Source of the DNA: Streptomyces monomycini
GTDB taxonomy: Bacteria > Actinomycetota > Actinomycetes > Streptomycetales > Streptomycetaceae
Length of the DNA: 64,000 nt
Direction of reading: 5' to 3'
NCBI RefSeq assembly: GCF_022271435.1
Contig: NZ_JAFIQY010000024.1
Location: forward strand, 1-64,000
The first letter of the stretch is position 1, and every line of letters begins with the position of its first letter. A program made the position numbers and the translations under genes. A model generated the notes under the pieces. That model made no database searches. It had not been told where the DNA came from and was given only the letters and a program-made list of their open reading frames with translations. Positions 63,233-64,000 of the stretch are shown here, piece by piece.

Positions 63233-64000
63233 ATGTCACCCCGGCTCGACGAATTGCGCACCGAAGACACCACGGAGACCGCGTCGTCGACTCCCTTGTC
63301 AGAGACCACCCTCGCAGAGGCCGCTCTCCAAGAGGCCGTCCTGTCCGAGGCCGCCCTGCCCGAACAGTCCCAGACGTCTCATTCCCCGCAGATCACATCT
63401 GAATCGTCCGCAGCGGACACGACGGGAATCCCCGAGCTCGACGGGCTGCCCGAGATCCCCCCGTACGCCGAGGTGGGGCCGGTGGACGCGCGGGCCCTGT
63501 CCAAGACCCTCTTCGAGCGGCTGGAGTCGCTGGAAGAAGGCACGCACGAATTCGCGTACGTCCGCAACACCCTGGTCGAACTCAACCTCGCGCTGGTGAA
63601 GTTCGCGGCCTCCCGGTTCCGCTCCCGCAGCGAGCCCATGGAGGACATCGTCCAGGTCGGCACCATCGGCCTGATCAAGGCGATCGACCGCTTCGAGCTC
63701 GGCCGCGGCGTGGAGTTCCCGACGTTCGCCATGCCGACCATCGTCGGCGAGATCAAGCGTTTCTTCCGTGACACCAGCTGGTCCGTACGCGTGCCCAGGC
63801 GCCTTCAGGAGCTGCGTCTGGACCTGGCCAAGGCCGGTGACGAGCTGGCGCAGAAGCTGGACCGTTCCCCGACGGTGAGCGAGCTCGCCGAACGCCTCGG
63901 CATCACCAACGACGAGGTCGTCGAGGGCATGGCCGCGAGCAACGCCTACACGGCCAGCTCGCTGGACGCCCAGCCGGAGGAGGACGACAACGAGGGCGCG
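63233..64000 (+). CDS. sigI: RNA polymerase sigma factor, SigB/SigF/SigG family (3' end beyond window)
   Basis: First 256 residues, no stop before the window edge. The N-terminal ~75 residues are acidic with loose repeats (LAEAALQEAVLSEAALPE). Region 2 follows: NTLVELNLALVKFAASRF, DIVQVGTIGLIKAIDRFE, then FPTFAMPTIVGEIKRFFRDT (regions 2.3-2.4), and SWSVRVPRRLQELRLDLAKA opening region 3. This is the stress-sigma subfamily controlled by partner switching. ATG with GGAGG five bases upstream. The symbol rests on synteny with SCO3068. A short inverted repeat CGGCA/TGCCG lies just before the ribosome site. Confidence 0.88.
   Translation, partial: MSPRLDELRTEDTTETASSTPLSETTLAEAALQEAVLSEAALPEQSQTSHSPQITSESSAADTTGIPELDGLPEIPPYAEVGPVDARALSKTLFERLESLEEGTHEFAYVRNTLVELNLALVKFAASRFRSRSEPMEDIVQVGTIGLIKAIDRFELGRGVEFPTFAMPTIVGEIKRFFRDTSWSVRVPRRLQELRLDLAKAGDELAQKLDRSPTVSELAERLGITNDEVVEGMAASNAYTASSLDAQPEEDDNEGA

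Overview
The window is chromosomal DNA of a Streptomyces-type actinomycete. Support comes from the very high G+C content, the strong third-position GC of the reading frames, many GTG starts (and one TTG start), a canonical 87-residue WhiB, coenzyme F420 genes, and a gene order that I recall as the ahcY-manA-manB-whiB-fbiAB-LCP-purEK region of Streptomyces coelicolor (about SCO3017 to SCO3068). Parts of the same order recur in Mycobacterium tuberculosis (sahH, manA, manB, whiB2, fbiA, fbiB, LCP/CpsA, fadE25, purE, purK, GtrA). These comparisons are from memory, not from a search.

Layout. The left edge (1-464) reads leftward as the multi-promoter leader of a ribosomal RNA operon whose 16S gene lies outside the window. 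Next come divergent SpoIIM-like and RDD membrane proteins, a hypothetical gene and ahcY. A fructose-type PTS permease (EIIB-EIIC-EIIA) follows, set between G-rich and tandem-repeat DNA. A leftward mannose block covers 8.9-14.3 kb: cation diffusion facilitator, manA, an SIS-domain protein, a Trm112-like protein and manB. An L-lactate permease, a DUF3499 gene and a zincin-like protein precede a coupled DUF5719 and giant glycosyltransferase pair and whiB (17.6-23.6 kb). Rightward cysteine dioxygenase and fbiA-fbiB follow, then a leftward AlkA-type glycosylase, a manC-like nucleotidyltransferase and a secreted amidase.

The region 31-46 kb is a cell-envelope assembly zone. It holds five LytR-CpsA-Psr (LCP) genes interleaved with a family-2 glycosyltransferase, a DNA-binding-like protein, a thioesterase and a probable accessory pair (isoprenyl diphosphate synthase-like protein plus DHA2 exporter). 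Then come acyl-CoA dehydrogenase, UDP-glucose dehydrogenase, dipeptidase, purE, purK, a chagasin-like inhibitor, GtrA, an OmpR-type two-component system and a POT peptide transporter.

The right end (57.0-61.5 kb) is a tightly overlapping leftward four-gene operon for cell-surface proteins. Two of them carry sortase signals (LAETG and LPQTG) and share a duplicated module. It abuts an anti-sigma kinase, an anti-anti-sigma (STAS) gene and a SigB/SigF-family sigma gene cut by the window end.

Functionally, the mannose/GDP-mannose genes, UDP-glucose dehydrogenase, polyprenyl-linked glycosyltransferases, GtrA and LCP ligases fit one theme: making sugars and attaching glycopolymers to the wall. WhiB, the two-component system and the sigma-factor module supply developmental and stress control. 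The most novel-looking parts are the sortase-anchored surface operon, the exporter and isoprenyl-synthase cassette with its palindromic control region, and the Q/Y/G-rich tail on the giant glycosyltransferase.
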